DNA from: Panopea generosa | Lineage: Eukaryota > Mollusca > Bivalvia > Adapedonta > Hiatellidae | Reading direction: 5' to 3' | Length of the DNA: 64,000 nucleotides | NCBI GenBank assembly: GCA_029582155.1 | Contig: CM055895.1 | Coordinates: 49,349,417 to 49,413,416 of the forward strand | Shown: piece by piece, positions 62,247-64,000 of the stretch | Layout of the letters: each line of letters starts with the position of its first letter | How positions within the stretch are numbered: the first letter of the stretch is position 1 | Translations under genes and position numbers: made by a program | The notes under the pieces: model-generated | What the model was told of the DNA's origin: nothing | The model's database searches: none | The model's input: the letters and a program-made list of their open reading frames with translations, nothing else

Positions 62247-63055
62247 GCAAAATTACTGGTCTGTATATTCATACCTGGAAAGGGATATTTTCGTGTTTAT
62301 AATAATTACTGATTATATAGTTTAAATGTTATGAAGGAATCATATACATATATGATAAAATAATTGCTAGATTACAACATATCCAAACAAGTAAAGGAAA
62401 GTGCCTGTTAAGTTTTTTTTTAGAAATGATTAAAAATGATGACAGGAGCAATACAATTCAAGCCCAAGTACCGGCTTTAGTCGTATTCTATTTGGAATAA
62501 CGCTACAGTATCACCAGGATTTAAAATGACTAAAAATAATAAAGCTAAGAGCCAAAGTACGAACGCCACACATCACGTAAGCTGATGTTGTAAGTCAATT
62601 AATTCATTCTGAAAAAAAAGGATAATATAATCATTAAGTAGTACAGAACGAAGGCAAGAAACGAAACAAGCAAACACAATTGCGACCAAACCATGTTATT
62701 TAAATTCGATGGTTAAACTAATACCATCATGAAACGATTGAATATAATATGAATATGCCAGAAAACAATCTTTAGAATAAACGTTATGCACAGAGTCTTG
62801 CATATCAATTAGTTTATCTTATATTTACATTGATTCTATTTTATGTGCGGTAATCAATAATTTAACTAGTTGTATCATGGTATCAAGACTATCACATCTG
62901 TTGCCGTGTATTTCTTTCATTTGAAATTAAAGGAATTTCATAAGTGAATAACACAGGTCCACCCAATATACATGCTGTATGTTTAAATTGTGAACTTTCG
63001 AAAACAGAATTCATCATAACGATCTTTATTTTCATGAAACACGAGTTACTCCTGT
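62247..63055. other. No gene recognised
   Basis: AT-rich sequence between the satellite and the ORF pair at 63056. Nothing recognised. Confidence 0.5.
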
Positions 63056-63397
63056 TTGGGTTGTATATTTTTGAAAGTCATGTTTAACGAACTCTTTCGA
63101 CGATCCCTAATACAGATTGAGGTTTTAGTTAACAAACATTTTAGTAGCATGTGCTTTTCTAGTTCGGATGGTTTGATTAATGTTTCAACCAAGCAATTAA
63201 CTTGTGGTTGTAGTTACTCTCTGTATAAACAATACAAGCAAGGGAATGTGATAGTGATCAATAAGGTTGTCGTAATAACCATATGCCAACCGACGGTGAT
63301 TGTAGACTGTACGAAGGGCATCCAAGAAGTAGTGAGAGTAGTCCCATGTCTAAAAAACAGCTGCATATTCATGAAAAAGATTACAACTTATATATGA
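63056..63397 (+). CDS. Unrecognised small ORF (113 residues)
   Basis: An open frame with mixed codon use, less AT-homopolymeric than neighbouring frames and containing seven cysteines. The listed start at 63056 is a TTG; the first ATG in frame is at 63080 (MFNELFRR). No signal peptide, domain or motif is recognised. It could be an exon, a remnant of a mobile element or a chance frame. It is not in frame with the ORF at 63466 and is separated from it by 68 bases containing stops. Confidence 0.2.
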   Translation: MGCIFLKVMFNELFRRSLIQIEVLVNKHFSSMCFSSSDGLINVSTKQLTCGCSYSLYKQYKQGNVIVINKVVVITICQPTVIVDCTKGIQEVVRVVPCLKNSCIFMKKITTYI

Positions 63398-63465
63398 CGA
63401 TATATGCTCAGAAATTGGAGCATGACGTTTACTCGTTGTGAAATGACGTTACATCGAAAAACACC

Positions 63466-63750
63466 ATGGCAGGCGTTTCGTTCACACTGACTCTTGAAAA
63501 ACAGACTATGTTTATGAACATAGATGATATTGGAGAAAAAATCCCCGGTAGATATATTAAAAGTGATTCAAGAAGTAGTATTTTTGCAACGGACAATATA
63601 AGCACTGGGGTAATGATACACATTTTAAACTCAGAAAGTTTAATGACATATGAGGTGTTCGCTAATAAAATGGACATTATTCATGGGTTTGTCCATACTA
63701 TGTTGATCCAGCGTTTGTACATGAGAAAAATGCGTCTATATGATTACTAA
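63466..63750 (+). CDS. Unrecognised small ORF (94 residues) with strong start context
   Basis: It begins ACACCATGG, which fits the metazoan start context (A at -3, G at +4). It encodes a soluble-looking 94-residue peptide with varied codon use (TLTLEKQTMFMNIDDIGEK near the start, RMKLYDY-like basic end) and stops at TAA. An AATAAA lies downstream near 63978. No family recognised and no splice evidence. Confidence is low that it is a gene, but it is the best uncharacterised candidate in the window after the RASD exon. Confidence 0.25.
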   Translation: MAGVSFTLTLEKQTMFMNIDDIGEKIPGRYIKSDSRSSIFATDNISTGVMIHILNSESLMTYEVFANKMDIIHGFVHTMLIQRLYMRKMRLYDY

Positions 63751-64000
63751 ATAATCTATCCCAAATCGCTTGCAAATTTGATTCAACTATAGTGTGTATA
63801 TACAGAGTGGTGTAGAATATTATAAATCATATCGTTGCAACTGACAACGCATGGATCCAGTCTTTTAACGATGATGGCACGGATGATGTTCACAATCTTT
63901 TTTATTTTAAATTAAAGTTGTAATTCTTTGAAGAATTTATTAACTTTGATGCACTAGACTGCTATATTGACTTTAAAATAAATAGAGTTTGTGAATCTGC

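Overview
This window is gene-poor, AT-rich nuclear DNA from a eukaryote, most likely a lophotrochozoan and probably a bivalve mollusc. The case for that rests on several tRNA-derived SINE families, a 147-bp repeat carrying CAAAGGGCAATAACTC (a motif I associate with bivalve repeats), the many simple and minisatellite arrays, and one vertebrate-like Ras-family exon bounded by a spliceosomal acceptor. No prokaryotic operon, rRNA gene, CRISPR array or convincing free-standing tRNA gene was seen. The taxon is inference.

The only confident gene is the 3'-terminal coding exon of a RASD1/Dexras1-like small GTPase (minus strand, 56239-56789), with G4 and G5 boxes, the RASD-type C-terminal extension and a CAAX box. 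Its 5' exon or exons, with the P-loop and switch regions, were not found up to 64000. A decayed copy of the same exon lies 20 kb away in the same orientation (36395-36836). It retains the intron acceptor, so it is an unprocessed pseudogene.

Layout: 1-7450 is duplication block A (SINEs, 45-bp satellite, short 32-bp array). 7650-11080 is block B with a 147-bp array. 12204-13790 is a decayed interspersed repeat. 14022-18690 is mostly unannotated, with one small MITE. 18690-22700 holds two large 28-bp minisatellite arrays. 22700-25480 is featureless. 25480-31800 is block A', a diverged direct copy of block A with a large 32-bp array. 32140-33690 holds degenerate repeats. 34625-40003 holds a SINE, the RASD pseudogene and a nested TTAA-type MITE composite. 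41946-42960 holds a third MITE and a microsatellite. 43620-46340 is block B', a copy of block B with a SINE insertion. 46473-47215 holds two SINEs. 50441-50970 is a 24-bp array. 54872-54932 is a GT microsatellite. 56005-56789 is the RASD 3' exon region. 58372-59620 holds two SINEs. 59945-62246 is a 77-bp satellite with higher-order structure. 62247-64000 is unique sequence with two unrecognised small ORFs.

The main biological story is repeat dynamics rather than a gene system. Blocks A and A' share their order of landmarks, but each has expanded a different minisatellite at the homologous position: 45-bp in A, 32-bp in A', plus a 28-bp triplet in A. Most of the long open frames in the window are artefacts of satellites whose unit lacks stop codons. 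I found no evidence for a new multi-gene system.
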